Below the pieces are notes generated by a model that worked only from the letters and a program-made list of their open reading frames with translations, was not told the DNA's origin and did not search any database. Positions 53,732 to 62,698 of a stretch of 64,000 nucleotides of DNA are shown here, one piece after another; position 1 is the stretch's first letter; each line of letters starts with the position of its first letter. Made by a program: the position numbers and the translations under genes. This DNA comes from Sediminispirochaeta bajacaliforniensis DSM 16054 (GTDB lineage Bacteria; Spirochaetota; Spirochaetia; DSM-16054; Sediminispirochaetaceae): assembly GCF_000378205.1 (NCBI RefSeq), contig NZ_KB899414.1:116293-180292 (forward strand). Direction: 5' to 3'.

Positions 53732-55524
53732 TCGTAAACCCGCCGCTCCCGTAAAAAGCCGGAGCGGCCCGTCGCGGCATTTCGTTCCTTTATTTTACGT
53801 TTCAAAAGGGCGACACTCTGCCCTAATTTACCAGGATGAGGAGGCCGGAGAAAGTTTTCATTGGTTACCACCGCGAGACTTACGGTTACCAGAGGAACAT
53901 CGACCTCTTCTCCTATTCTATTAAGAGCGTGGTAACAACCGTATTCTATATCTTCCTGCCGAAACAGTGATTCCTTTTTCCGATCAAAATCCTCACAGAG
54001 GTGAAGAAGCTGCTCATCGTCTACAATTCCTTCAACAAGCACAATAAAATCATCACCACCGACATGGCCGAGTCGGGCAACAGAATCAAAATGTTGAACA
54101 TGGTTCTGAAGAAGTTCCGCAAAAAGCTTGATCATATCGTCGCCGGAAGAAAAACCGTATGAGTCATTGTACTCCTTAAATTTGTCGAGGTCGGCATAGA
54201 TGATGGTAAAGAGACCCCGATGCAGGAGGTCTTCTAGCCAGACTCGGATCACCATATTGCCTGGTAACTGGGTTAGGGGGTTTGCGCTAACTGCAAACTT
54301 CACCTCTACATCGAAGGCCTTTGCAAGGAGCTGCTTCATGGTGATGGTTCCGGAAAGTTTTCCTTCATCATCCACTACGACCACAGGATCGTAGACCTCA
54401 TCCTCTGGCCGCCCCATAGCAAGCTTGCTCAGTACACGAAGGTCGGTCCCCTCCTCCACAATGAGAAAATCGCCCTTTGCAATGGCATCTACCGGTTTTC
54501 GCTGAAAAACGGAAAATCCGTAGCGCCCGGAAAGAAGAGAGTAAAAGTATTGACGGGTGATTAACTTGAGGGGGTGATCCGATTCATCGACAACGACGAT
54601 GTGACTCACGCTGTTGTGTCCCGAAAAAAAAAGATCAAGGGCATTACAGGTCATGGTCCCCGGAGCAACCGTCTCGGGGCGCACCACCATTCGATAAAGG
54701 GAGAAATCGAGAGACCAATAGCTGCGACGATGCTCCTTTCCGAGACGCATCAAGCAGCGAACAGCCTCGGGATCGGGAAGCCGGGGCTCCGAAGCCGGCC
54801 TGCCGAAAAAGAAGCCCTGTCCGTAACGGGACCCAAGACGTAACAGGGTGTTGAGTTCCTCTTCCGTCTCTATCCCTTCACCCAGGACATGGCTTCCCAC
54901 GCTGTCGGCAAAGGTTGCAATATGCTTTACAAGCCCCTGTTTGTAGTGATTACGATGAATTCCCTTCACCAACTCACGGTCCAGTTTCAAATAGTGGGGT
55001 GTAATGGCAACCAGGGTGATAAGTCCGGAATGGCCCGCTCCAAAATCATCAAGTGCGATGTGAAACCCCTCGGCAACATAGTGACGAATCATCTCATCAA
55101 AAACGGTATAGTCGCTGACACTGGTGGTTTCGGTAATTTCAAGCACAATGCGGCTGCCGTCGATTCCACGTTCCTTGAGGGCATGCACGGTAAAACCGTT
55201 GCGAAAACCGCTGCTGGTAAAAACACTGGGGCTTACATTGATAAAAAAAGAGACTCCAGGCAGCTCCTCATGTCGTTCGGCTATGGCATTCAGGGCAGCC
55301 CGTCTGCAGGCATATTCCAATTCCCAGCCGAGATCAAGGCAGCCGGCTTCCGCAAAAAGGGCTGCAGGAGAAAAGAGCCGGCCACTTCCCCGGACCAGCA
55401 TCTCATAACCGAATACCCGTCCGGTGTAGAGATCGACGATGGGCTGAAAATAGCTTCGAATCTCTCCGCTTGAGAGATAGCGGAGAAAGTCCTCTCGTTC
55501 CAGGTTCGGATCGTCAATATCCAT
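53713..55524 (-). CDS. Cyclic-di-GMP protein with EAL, CBS pair and GGDEF domains
   Basis: A 603-residue cytoplasmic protein. The EAL domain (~15-255) keeps the catalytic set: GYEMLVRG, FFINVSPSVF, LEITETT, DDFGAGHSG, LKLDREL, EGIETEEE and GFFFGRP, so phosphodiesterase activity is likely. A CBS pair (~290-420) follows. The GGDEF domain (~425-590) has GHVGGDDF, a conservative change from GGDEF/GGEEF, with YADLDKFKEYND intact. Nucleotide sensing through the CBS pair may set the balance of the two activities. No Shine-Dalgarno is seen; TATCAT ends 6 bases before the ATG. Confidence 0.93.
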   Translation of the reverse strand: MDIDDPNLEREDFLRYLSSGEIRSYFQPIVDLYTGRVFGYEMLVRGSGRLFSPAALFAEAGCLDLGWELEYACRRAALNAIAERHEELPGVSFFINVSPSVFTSSGFRNGFTVHALKERGIDGSRIVLEITETTSVSDYTVFDEMIRHYVAEGFHIALDDFGAGHSGLITLVAITPHYLKLDRELVKGIHRNHYKQGLVKHIATFADSVGSHVLGEGIETEEELNTLLRLGSRYGQGFFFGRPASEPRLPDPEAVRCLMRLGKEHRRSYWSLDFSLYRMVVRPETVAPGTMTCNALDLFFSGHNSVSHIVVVDESDHPLKLITRQYFYSLLSGRYGFSVFQRKPVDAIAKGDFLIVEEGTDLRVLSKLAMGRPEDEVYDPVVVVDDEGKLSGTITMKQLLAKAFDVEVKFAVSANPLTQLPGNMVIRVWLEDLLHRGLFTIIYADLDKFKEYNDSYGFSSGDDMIKLFAELLQNHVQHFDSVARLGHVGGDDFIVLVEGIVDDEQLLHLCEDFDRKKESLFRQEDIEYGCYHALNRIGEEVDVPLVTVSLAVVTNENFLRPPHPGKLGQSVALLKRKIKERNAATGRSGFLRERRVYDYDGVN

Positions 55525-55583
55525 GTGGAAATGATAGTATCCCCGCTTCCGGTCGGAACAGTGAGATTTTGATGAGAAATCCG

Positions 55584-57299
55584 TTAGAAAGCGTGCCGCC
55601 TATAGAGTGAGGCGTAGTAGCCTTTCCGGACAAGAAGTTCATCATGGCTTCCCGACTCAACAATCTTTCCCGCCCGCATCACATGGATGGTATCGACGTT
55701 ACGCACCGTAGATAGACGATGGGCAATAATGACGGTCGTGCGATCCTTTGAAAGACGAAACATCGCCTCCTGTATCATTGCCTCGGACTCATTGTCCAGA
55801 GACGAGGTTGCCTCATCGAAAATCAGGATGGGGGGATTTTTCAGAAAGACCCGCGCAATGGAAATCCGCTGCTTCTGCCCACCGGAAAGTAACACGCCCC
55901 GCTCTCCGACCTCGGTGTCGAATCCATCGGGTAAGGATTCGATAAAGGAAAGAATATTCGCCGAAGCGGCAGCTTCCCGCATCTGATCCTCCCCGGCATC
56001 ATGATTGCCGTACATGATATTCTCACGAATCGTCGCATCGAAAAGAAAGACGTTTTGCTGAACAATGCCGATTTTTTCCCGAAGGGATACCCGGGTAACA
56101 TCACAGATATCCTGCCCTCCGATAAGAATCCGTCCCCCGCTAGGCTCATAAAATCGCGGAAGGAGGGTAACAAGGGTACTCTTTCCCGCACCGGACTCAC
56201 CGACAACGGCAACGGTCCCTCCGGCAGGGATATCAAGATTGACCTGAGAAAGGACCTCCCCGGTCTCTTTCTGATAACGAAAGGAGACCGAATCGTAACA
56301 GATCGGCAAACGATTCCCGGAAAGAGGCCTTGCCCCCTTTTTATCGACAATGTCCGGCTCGATATCCATAATCTCGATAAAACGCTCGAAAGAGGCGGAG
56401 CCTTGCTGCAGTTGCTCGTTAAAGTTGATCAGGCGATCGATGGGAGGCAGCACGATCCCCACAAAAAGAACGAAGGACAGGAGATCGTACACTTCAATCA
56501 CACCTTGGAGTATCAGAAGTGCACCCCCGCCAACCACCGTAAGATAGTAAATATCCCGAAGGAAATTCATGACCGAATGGAAACGCGCCATCTGGGTATA
56601 GGCCTGGGATTTTGCCTGCTTAAAGTTATCGTTGGAAACCCGAAATTTCTCTTCTTCCAGCCATTCGTTGGTGAAGGCCTGCACCTCTCTTATCCCCTGC
56701 ACCGCATTTTCAACGGTGCTGTTGATCTCCGCAACCTCTTTTCTCACCATCCGAAAACCGCCGCGCATCTTGCCTCCCATAAAAATCCCCCAGACCAGCA
56801 TGAGCGGCAAAGGAATAAGGCTGATGAGGGCAAGCGGAACACTGAAAAGAAACATGAAGAGATACGCACCGATAAGAACCACGATGGAAATGAGAAGATC
56901 TTCGGGAGCATGATGCGCAACCTCGGTGATCATATTCAGATCATTCGAGATACGTGACATGATATGACCTGTTTTCACCCGATCATAATATGAGAAGGAG
57001 AGCTTCTGGAGATGGCGGAAAAGCTCACGCCGCATATCGGTCTCCATCCTGACACCGAGGATGTGCCCCCACTTTATCCTGATATAGTTTAAGCCCAGGT
57101 TGACCAGATAGATCATCACCATGATCACAAAGGTCTGGAAGATGAGGGCCGAATTTCTCTGGGGAATGTAGGTACGGAGGAGCTCCCTCGTCAGATAGGG
57201 AAAAAGAATAGAGAGCCCGGCCATCACCGTGGCCGCCGCCATATCCATGATAAAAAGGCCTCGATGGGGACGGTAATATGAGATGAATCGTTTCAGCAT
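55584..57299 (-). CDS. ABC exporter (fused membrane and ATPase domains)
   Basis: A 571-residue half-transporter, probably a homodimer. Six helices (~15-310) precede the ATPase with Walker A GESGAGKST, signature LSGGQKQR and Walker B ILIFDEATSSLD, all consensus, in contrast to the pair at 8300-12150. The substrate is unknown. The start is uncertain: ATG 57299 (MLKRFI) has no Shine-Dalgarno but has TATCAT 6 bases upstream; TTG 57317 would lie inside the hairpin that follows the OmpA-family gene. It lies downstream of that gene on the same strand. Confidence 0.92.
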   Translation of the reverse strand: MLKRFISYYRPHRGLFIMDMAAATVMAGLSILFPYLTRELLRTYIPQRNSALIFQTFVIMVMIYLVNLGLNYIRIKWGHILGVRMETDMRRELFRHLQKLSFSYYDRVKTGHIMSRISNDLNMITEVAHHAPEDLLISIVVLIGAYLFMFLFSVPLALISLIPLPLMLVWGIFMGGKMRGGFRMVRKEVAEINSTVENAVQGIREVQAFTNEWLEEEKFRVSNDNFKQAKSQAYTQMARFHSVMNFLRDIYYLTVVGGGALLILQGVIEVYDLLSFVLFVGIVLPPIDRLINFNEQLQQGSASFERFIEIMDIEPDIVDKKGARPLSGNRLPICYDSVSFRYQKETGEVLSQVNLDIPAGGTVAVVGESGAGKSTLVTLLPRFYEPSGGRILIGGQDICDVTRVSLREKIGIVQQNVFLFDATIRENIMYGNHDAGEDQMREAAASANILSFIESLPDGFDTEVGERGVLLSGGQKQRISIARVFLKNPPILIFDEATSSLDNESEAMIQEAMFRLSKDRTTVIIAHRLSTVRNVDTIHVMRAGKIVESGSHDELLVRKGYYASLYRRHAF

Positions 57300-57311
57300 T
57301 TGACTATGATA

Positions 57312-57346
57312 AAGCAAAAGATCCCGAAAGCCTATCGCCTTCGGGA
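57312..57346 (-). terminator. Hairpin terminator after the Ig-repeat/OmpA gene
   Basis: Reading leftward: TCCCGAAGGC, loop GATAG, GCTTTCGGGA (10 bp, one G-T), then TCTTTT. The T-run is short, and it directly abuts the ABC exporter start, so it could also act as a leader hairpin for that gene. Confidence 0.6.
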
Positions 57347-57387
57347 CCCCGGATCTTCAAATTTTTATCAGTGACGACCAGGCATCG

Positions 57388-59886
57388 TCACTGGTCGTTT
57401 TGAGGCGGCGCTTCCGGTGGGACCATCACAAACTCGACACGGCGCACCTTCCACCAGAGGTTCCTGTCGGTGACATCAGCATTGGGAAAACGACCGCCGA
57501 AGGCCTGCGTCTCGATCTTATCCACCGACATACCCTGATCCACAAGCGCGTTCTTTACCGTAGCCGCCCGCCTTTCGGTCAGCGGCTGGAGGATCGCCTC
57601 TTCCCGCGCTTCCCGGCCGGTCCCCCGATAGATATTGAGGGCATGCCCCTCGAGGATGAGATCATAGCTGGGGTAGCGATCGTAGATACCGACGACCCGA
57701 TCGATGGTCTGATTGTTGCGTGTAAGCATCTCCGCTCCCGCAGAATCGAGCTCCGACCGATAGGCGCCAAAAATGACATTGGGAACCGAGAGATAGAACT
57801 TACCGTCTTTCTTCACCAGCAGAATATCGAGAGGAACGGGTTCGGTGAAGGTTGCAACATTTCCACCTTCGTCTGCCACACTGAGGTGAAGCGAGAAACG
57901 GGAAGCATCGACATTTGGAGCCTTGAGGTCGGTTTTTTGGTTCCAGGTAATATCCCCGGAAGGATCCCCTGCACCATCGTAGGTTCGCAGTACCTCTCCC
58001 TTTTCGTCTACCAACTCCATGGACCAGTCGGCGATGCCGTCGTTATCCTTTGCCTGAACGGTGATGAACACCTCTCCCTCGACCCCTTCGTCGGTCTCGG
58101 CAAAGGGGCTGCTGGTCACCGCCAGGTTGACCTCGGGAGGCGTGGTATCGAGAAGGAAGGAGTCGCTTGAGGCCTCGGCCGTTGTTCCTTTAAGATAATC
58201 AACCGTCAAGGCGGCCCGGTATCGGCCTTCAGGGGCGGCAGCGTATTCAGCCTTGTCCGAAAGACTTCCGTCCCACGTCACCTGCTGCGGCAGGGTGCCG
58301 GTACCGCCATACTCCTGCACCGTGGTCCCCGACTCATCAATAAGACGAAGCTTCCAGCTTTCAACATCTGTATACTGGCTGGAGTCGATAAGCACGGGCA
58401 TGATATCGCCTTTGCCGTCGCCATTGGGACTAAAGGCCTTTGTCGCGGATGCCGCAAGGCTTACCGGGGAGGTATCGAGCCGGAAGCTTGCAGGACTCGG
58501 CCAGGTCGTATTCCCAGCGCTGTCGGTGAAGCTGGCCATCACTGAATAGGATCCGTCGGGAGCTTCTTCTCCGTCGGAAAGACGTCCGTCCCAGACCACC
58601 AGGCCGCTTGTTTGCGAAGAGTCGGTGGAAAGGACCTCTTCTCCAGCCTCGTCGAGCAGAGCCCCTTCCCAGGTAACCGCCTCGTCGGCGTTGAAGGTAA
58701 TTCTTGCCTTATCCCGCCGACCATCACCGTCGGGACTAAATACCGGGTCTTCCACAATGATGGAAACCTCGGGCGGGGTCAGATCGATGGAAAAGGGTTC
58801 CTGCACCTGCGGGCGATTACCATTTTCGTAGGAAAGGGAATAGGAAAAGGAGTAGTCCCCTTCAGGAAGAACCGTACCACTGGTATCGGTGCCGTTGTAG
58901 ACCAGCTCCAGCGGAGGTTCGTCCGCCCCTTCGGAGTCGATGCAAACAGCTCCTTCGGCATCCAGAACCGACCAGCGCCAGTCAACCACACCTTCGGTCA
59001 CCTTCCTGTCGAAATAGATGGTCATGGAGTCCTGTACGCCGTCACCGTTGGGACTAATATGATCGGGGCTCAACATAAGCGCTATGGGCGTTTCAAGACG
59101 ACTGAGTTCGATACCCGCGAGGGCAATCTCACCGGAGTCGTTGCCCGCTTGATCGACGGATTGAAGGACATAGGTGTACGCTCCTTCGGCAGCCGGGGAA
59201 CCGTTGTCGTCAAGGCCGTCCCATACCACATCCGCAGGAACACCTTCCCAAGCCCAGTTTCTCACAGCCTCTCCCGCGGCATTCACTATTTTGGCGCTCC
59301 ACGAGACCTCTTCGCTTGCCTCCACATGGGTGATCGTAATGGTATCCATATGTCCGTCACCGTTGGGACTAAAGATCAGGGAACCCGGGGGCGCAATCTT
59401 TGCAGAGGGCGCTACCGTATCGATGATGAAATCATCAAGCTCGCTTTCCTGTCGATGTCCGTTTGCATCCACTACCCAGATGGAGAGCTTGTAGCTTCCG
59501 TCGGGAAAGGGTTGTCCCGATTCCGCAAGGCCGCCCCAGGTTACCTGACGAGTAAGCGTAAACTCCTTGTAGCCGGAAAAGAGGGCGGCAAAGAACCCAA
59601 TATCCCGTTTCTCTTTCTCTACGATAGTCCTCAGCACCTTACCCGAGGAGTCCTTGATCTCAAGGCCGTACTCAGGCACGTAACCCTCTTTGCTTTTTAC
59701 AAAAATCCGCACAGAAAACGAGAGGGTTGCCTCATCCTGCACACCATCGCCGTTTGGTGAAAGATATTGGGTACCGGATGTAACCGGAGGAATTTGGGGG
59801 ATTTCCTTGTTTCCCCCGGCAAAAAGAGTAGCGACACTCAACACAAACAATATGCTTACCACGAGGACGCTTCGCATCCATTTCAT
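57388..59886 (-). CDS. Large envelope protein: Ig-like SPNGDG repeats plus C-terminal OmpA domain
   Basis: An 832-residue exported protein. The signal peptide ends in LFAGG. Six repeat modules of about 100-120 residues follow, of the FlgD-Ig-like kind, five starting with a calcium-type loop (SPNGDGVQD, SPNGDGHMD, SPNGDGVQD, SPDGDGRRD, SPNGDGKGD) and a sixth in which the loop has decayed to ETDEGVEGE. The C-terminal ~130 residues are an OmpA-type peptidoglycan-binding domain (LILEGHALN, LTERRAATVKNALVDQGM, GGRFPNAD). It probably spans the periplasm between cell wall and outer layers. AGGAGG precedes the ATG. Confidence 0.9.
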   Translation of the reverse strand: MKWMRSVLVVSILFVLSVATLFAGGNKEIPQIPPVTSGTQYLSPNGDGVQDEATLSFSVRIFVKSKEGYVPEYGLEIKDSSGKVLRTIVEKEKRDIGFFAALFSGYKEFTLTRQVTWGGLAESGQPFPDGSYKLSIWVVDANGHRQESELDDFIIDTVAPSAKIAPPGSLIFSPNGDGHMDTITITHVEASEEVSWSAKIVNAAGEAVRNWAWEGVPADVVWDGLDDNGSPAAEGAYTYVLQSVDQAGNDSGEIALAGIELSRLETPIALMLSPDHISPNGDGVQDSMTIYFDRKVTEGVVDWRWSVLDAEGAVCIDSEGADEPPLELVYNGTDTSGTVLPEGDYSFSYSLSYENGNRPQVQEPFSIDLTPPEVSIIVEDPVFSPDGDGRRDKARITFNADEAVTWEGALLDEAGEEVLSTDSSQTSGLVVWDGRLSDGEEAPDGSYSVMASFTDSAGNTTWPSPASFRLDTSPVSLAASATKAFSPNGDGKGDIMPVLIDSSQYTDVESWKLRLIDESGTTVQEYGGTGTLPQQVTWDGSLSDKAEYAAAPEGRYRAALTVDYLKGTTAEASSDSFLLDTTPPEVNLAVTSSPFAETDEGVEGEVFITVQAKDNDGIADWSMELVDEKGEVLRTYDGAGDPSGDITWNQKTDLKAPNVDASRFSLHLSVADEGGNVATFTEPVPLDILLVKKDGKFYLSVPNVIFGAYRSELDSAGAEMLTRNNQTIDRVVGIYDRYPSYDLILEGHALNIYRGTGREAREEAILQPLTERRAATVKNALVDQGMSVDKIETQAFGGRFPNADVTDRNLWWKVRRVEFVMVPPEAPPQNDQ

Positions 59887-59974
59887 GACAACCCTCCTGA
59901 CTATTTTCTGATCCGTTTCACTGCTTTACCGCGTCTGCAGTCCTTTCGAGAGACAGGACTCCTTTATTCGGCTT

Positions 59975-60631
59975 TTATTCGGCCGCAGCGATGATGGCAA
60001 TCCCGCTGCTGGCGCCTATTCGATCGGCACCGGCCTCTACCATAGCAAGGGCATCGGCATAGCTGCGGATTCCGCCGGATGCCTTTATCTTCATGGTATC
60101 ACCAACCGTCTCCCGCATCAGCTTAATATCTTCGATCTTGGCCCCGCCACTACCGAAACCGGTGGAGGTTTTGACAAAATCGGCTTTGGCCTCCATGGCG
60201 GCCCTGCAGGCAGCCCGTTTTTCGTCGTCGCTAAGATAACAGGTTTCGATAATCACCTTCACGGTTCGTCCTGCGACCGCATCCACCACCGCGGCAATAT
60301 CTTTCCTGACCCGAGTCTCATCCCCGGCCTTAAGGGCCCCTACATTGATCACCATATCAAGCTCCTCGGCCCCCTGGCTTACCGCAAACTCGGCCTCGGC
60401 AGCCTTGATCTCCGAGGCATTCGCCCCCAGAGGAAAACCGATCACGCAGCAGGTACGGACCTTACTTCCGGCAAGTTCACGGCTTACCAAAGCCACGTGA
60501 ACGGGATTCACACAGACCGAAGCAAAGCCGTTTTCCCTTGCCTCGGCACAGAGCCGCTTCACATCCGCCTCGGTGGCGGTTGCCTTTAAAATGGTATGAT
60601 CGATCATCGCAGCAAGTTCTCGTTTTTTCAT
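59975..60631 (-). CDS. deoC: Deoxyribose-phosphate aldolase
   Basis: Splits 2-deoxyribose-5-phosphate to glyceraldehyde-3-phosphate and acetaldehyde. The 218 residues match the short class. Motifs: IDHTILKATATE, VCVNPVHV, VIGFPLGAN, ELDMVINVGALKAGD, KVIIETCYL, FVKTSTGFGSGGA with the Schiff-base lysine, and KASGGIRSYADA. The ATG directly follows the stop of the pyrimidine phosphorylase gene, so the two are coupled. The end of the gene (GCCGAATAA) is repeated just downstream, giving a second near-identical copy of the stop region. Confidence 0.97.
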   Translation of the reverse strand: MKKRELAAMIDHTILKATATEADVKRLCAEARENGFASVCVNPVHVALVSRELAGSKVRTCCVIGFPLGANASEIKAAEAEFAVSQGAEELDMVINVGALKAGDETRVRKDIAAVVDAVAGRTVKVIIETCYLSDDEKRAACRAAMEAKADFVKTSTGFGSGGAKIEDIKLMRETVGDTMKIKASGGIRSYADALAMVEAGADRIGASSGIAIIAAAE

Positions 60632-61948
60632 CTAAGCCTCTCCTTCATCAATGGTAGTATATATGAGCTTGGGAAGGTCGGGTTTCACCTCACCGATGTG
60701 GATGCCGCCGCGAAATCGTGCCAGAGCTGCATCGAGATCGCTGTGCTCGCCCACATGGAATTCGGCGATCACATCGCCTACATCAACCCTATCGCCCAGC
60801 CGTTTTTTCATCCAATAGCCCACCGCCGGATCGATCGCATCTTCCTTTTTACTTCGCCCCGCCCCAAGAAGCATAGCGCTGATACCGAGGGAAACGGCAT
60901 CGGTGGAGGCAAGATAGCCCGCTTTTTCCGCCTTTACCGGAAGGATTTCTTTTGCCTGGGGCAGGCGACCGACATCTTCGGTCACCGAGGGATCTCCCTC
61001 CTGCATCTCGATCATACGGGCAAAACGACGAAGCGCCTCACCCGAGGCCACGGCCCGATCCAGTTTTTGTCGGGCATCTTTTTCATCTCGGCACACCTCG
61101 CCAAGGACCAGCATCTTTGCGGCAAGGGCAAAACTCACGGCCTTGAGGTCTCCGTCGTGCTTGCCCTGAAGGATTTCAATGGCCTCCCGAACCTCAAGGG
61201 CATTACCGACGGCGTTGCCCAGGGGCTGATTCATATCGGTCACCAGAGCGTGGGTTTCCCTTCCCGCCAGGGCACCGATCCCGACCATCATTCGTGCAAG
61301 CTCGATGGCACCGTCAAGCTCCTTCATGAATGCGCCGCTTCCCGTCTTCACATCCAAAACGATCTTATCGGCTCCGGAAGCGATCTTTTTACTCATCACG
61401 CTCCCTGCAATAAGAGATACATTATCCACGGTGCAGGTTACATCCCGAAGGGCGTAAAGTTTCTTGTCGGCAGGAACCAGGTTACCGGTTTGACCGATGA
61501 TGGAAACACCGCAGGTTTTGACGATTTCCGCAAAGCGCTCCATGCTCTGGGTGACCTGAAACCCGGGAATGGACTCAAGCTTGTCCAGGGTCCCACCGGT
61601 ATGCCCCAGCCCACGGCCGGACATCTTGGCAACCCTTCCGCCGCAGGCCGCAACCAAAGGCCCAACGATGAGGGTGGTTGTATCGGCAACCCCGCCGGTG
61701 GAATGCTTATCGACCTTAATCCCGGGAATGGCGGAAAGGTCGACGGTATCGCCGGATGCGACCATGGAGAGAGTCAGGTCGGTGGTTTCCCGTTTGTTCA
61801 TTCCCTTGAACCAGATACTCATTAAAAGGGGAGCAACCTGATAGTCGGGGATCTCTCCGGCGACATATCCGCGGATGAAAAACTCAATCTCTTCCTTGGA
61901 GAGTTCTCCCCCGTTTCGTTTTTTTTCGATGATATCTACTATTCGCAT
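60632..61948 (-). CDS. pdp: Pyrimidine-nucleoside phosphorylase (thymidine phosphorylase family)
   Basis: Splits thymidine/uridine with phosphate. The 438 residues begin at 61948 (MRIVDI) with AGGAG upstream. The family signature VDKHSTGGVADTTTL is followed by KMSGRGLGHTGGTLDKLESI and by VKTGSGAFM, all consensus. The B. subtilis Pdp and E. coli DeoA proteins are similar in size, so substrate range cannot be fixed by sequence alone. It is followed by deoC with no gap; the product deoxyribose-1-phosphate reaches DeoC after a mutase step encoded elsewhere. Confidence 0.93.
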   Translation of the reverse strand: MRIVDIIEKKRNGGELSKEEIEFFIRGYVAGEIPDYQVAPLLMSIWFKGMNKRETTDLTLSMVASGDTVDLSAIPGIKVDKHSTGGVADTTTLIVGPLVAACGGRVAKMSGRGLGHTGGTLDKLESIPGFQVTQSMERFAEIVKTCGVSIIGQTGNLVPADKKLYALRDVTCTVDNVSLIAGSVMSKKIASGADKIVLDVKTGSGAFMKELDGAIELARMMVGIGALAGRETHALVTDMNQPLGNAVGNALEVREAIEILQGKHDGDLKAVSFALAAKMLVLGEVCRDEKDARQKLDRAVASGEALRRFARMIEMQEGDPSVTEDVGRLPQAKEILPVKAEKAGYLASTDAVSLGISAMLLGAGRSKKEDAIDPAVGYWMKKRLGDRVDVGDVIAEFHVGEHSDLDAALARFRGGIHIGEVKPDLPKLIYTTIDEGEA

Positions 61949-62089
61949 GACGTATCTCCTGCCTGTAGTATAGCAGGAGGCAACAAAAAACAACAGACTT
62001 TGTTCTTTCGCGACCTTTTTGGGGCGCTTCGGCAGCAGGGTGCCCCTGCGGCCCCTCCGATCCGGCCGTTGGGTCCTATTCAGGAACCT

Positions 62090-62157
62090 AAGCCATGAAA
62101 GGATCCTATATGTATGATATGCTTGATATAGAGGACGTTATCTGAAAACAATCATAG
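62090..62157 (+). repeat. Left copy of a diverged direct repeat bounding the AT-rich insert
   Basis: Contains AAGCC...AAGGAT, then TATATGTATGATATGCTTG (62107-62125) and later AATCATAG (62150-62157). The same elements recur in order at 63605-63729, with the 19-base core differing at one position and extra bases between the blocks. It ends 34 bases before the GNAT gene. Confidence 0.65.
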
Positions 62158-62191
62158 AGACCATCATAACAAGACTGAAAAGGTGTAAACA

Positions 62192-62698
62192 ATGGATTAT
62201 GTCATAAGGGAAATGGATATAGTAAGTGCACGGGAAATAATCCTCTGGAAATATGAAAAACCATATTCTTTATATAATCTGAATGGTTCCGATGAAGATA
62301 TAAAGGAGCTTTTACATGGCTCATATTATTCTGCATATAACAAGAGCAAAGAATTGGCTGGATATTTTTGTTTTGGCGAATCTGCACAAGTACCAATTGG
62401 CAAAACGCTGAATTCCTACGATGATAAGAGTTTCATTGATATCGGGTTAGGGTTACAACCAGAATTATGCGGAAAAGGATATGGAGTTGACTTTACTACA
62501 TGTGGATTAAGATGTGCGAAGAATATGTTCTCGGCAAGAAAATTCCGATTAACTGTGGCGAAGTTTAACCAACGCGCAATCAAGGTATATGAGAAGATAG
62601 GTTTTAGAAGAAGCAATATTTCCTTCAGTAAAGACAGCGAAACGAGTAAAATAGAATTTATAATAATGACATTAGAAGACTGGGCCGACTTCGGCTAA
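62192..62698 (+). CDS. GNAT family N-acetyltransferase
   Basis: A 168-residue acetyltransferase. The acetyl-CoA loop is LCGKGYGVDF, followed by RLTVAKFNQRAIKVYEKIGF, the classical last motif. The substrate is unknown. AAAGGTG precedes the ATG. Base composition is clearly more AT-rich than the 62 kb to the left and codon use differs (many ATA, AGA and TTA), a sign of transfer. It is followed by an alpha/beta hydrolase gene of similar composition after 50 bases that contain the small palindrome ACATAA-AGCG-TTATGT. Confidence 0.88.
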   Translation: MDYVIREMDIVSAREIILWKYEKPYSLYNLNGSDEDIKELLHGSYYSAYNKSKELAGYFCFGESAQVPIGKTLNSYDDKSFIDIGLGLQPELCGKGYGVDFTTCGLRCAKNMFSARKFRLTVAKFNQRAIKVYEKIGFRRSNISFSKDSETSKIEFIIMTLEDWADFG

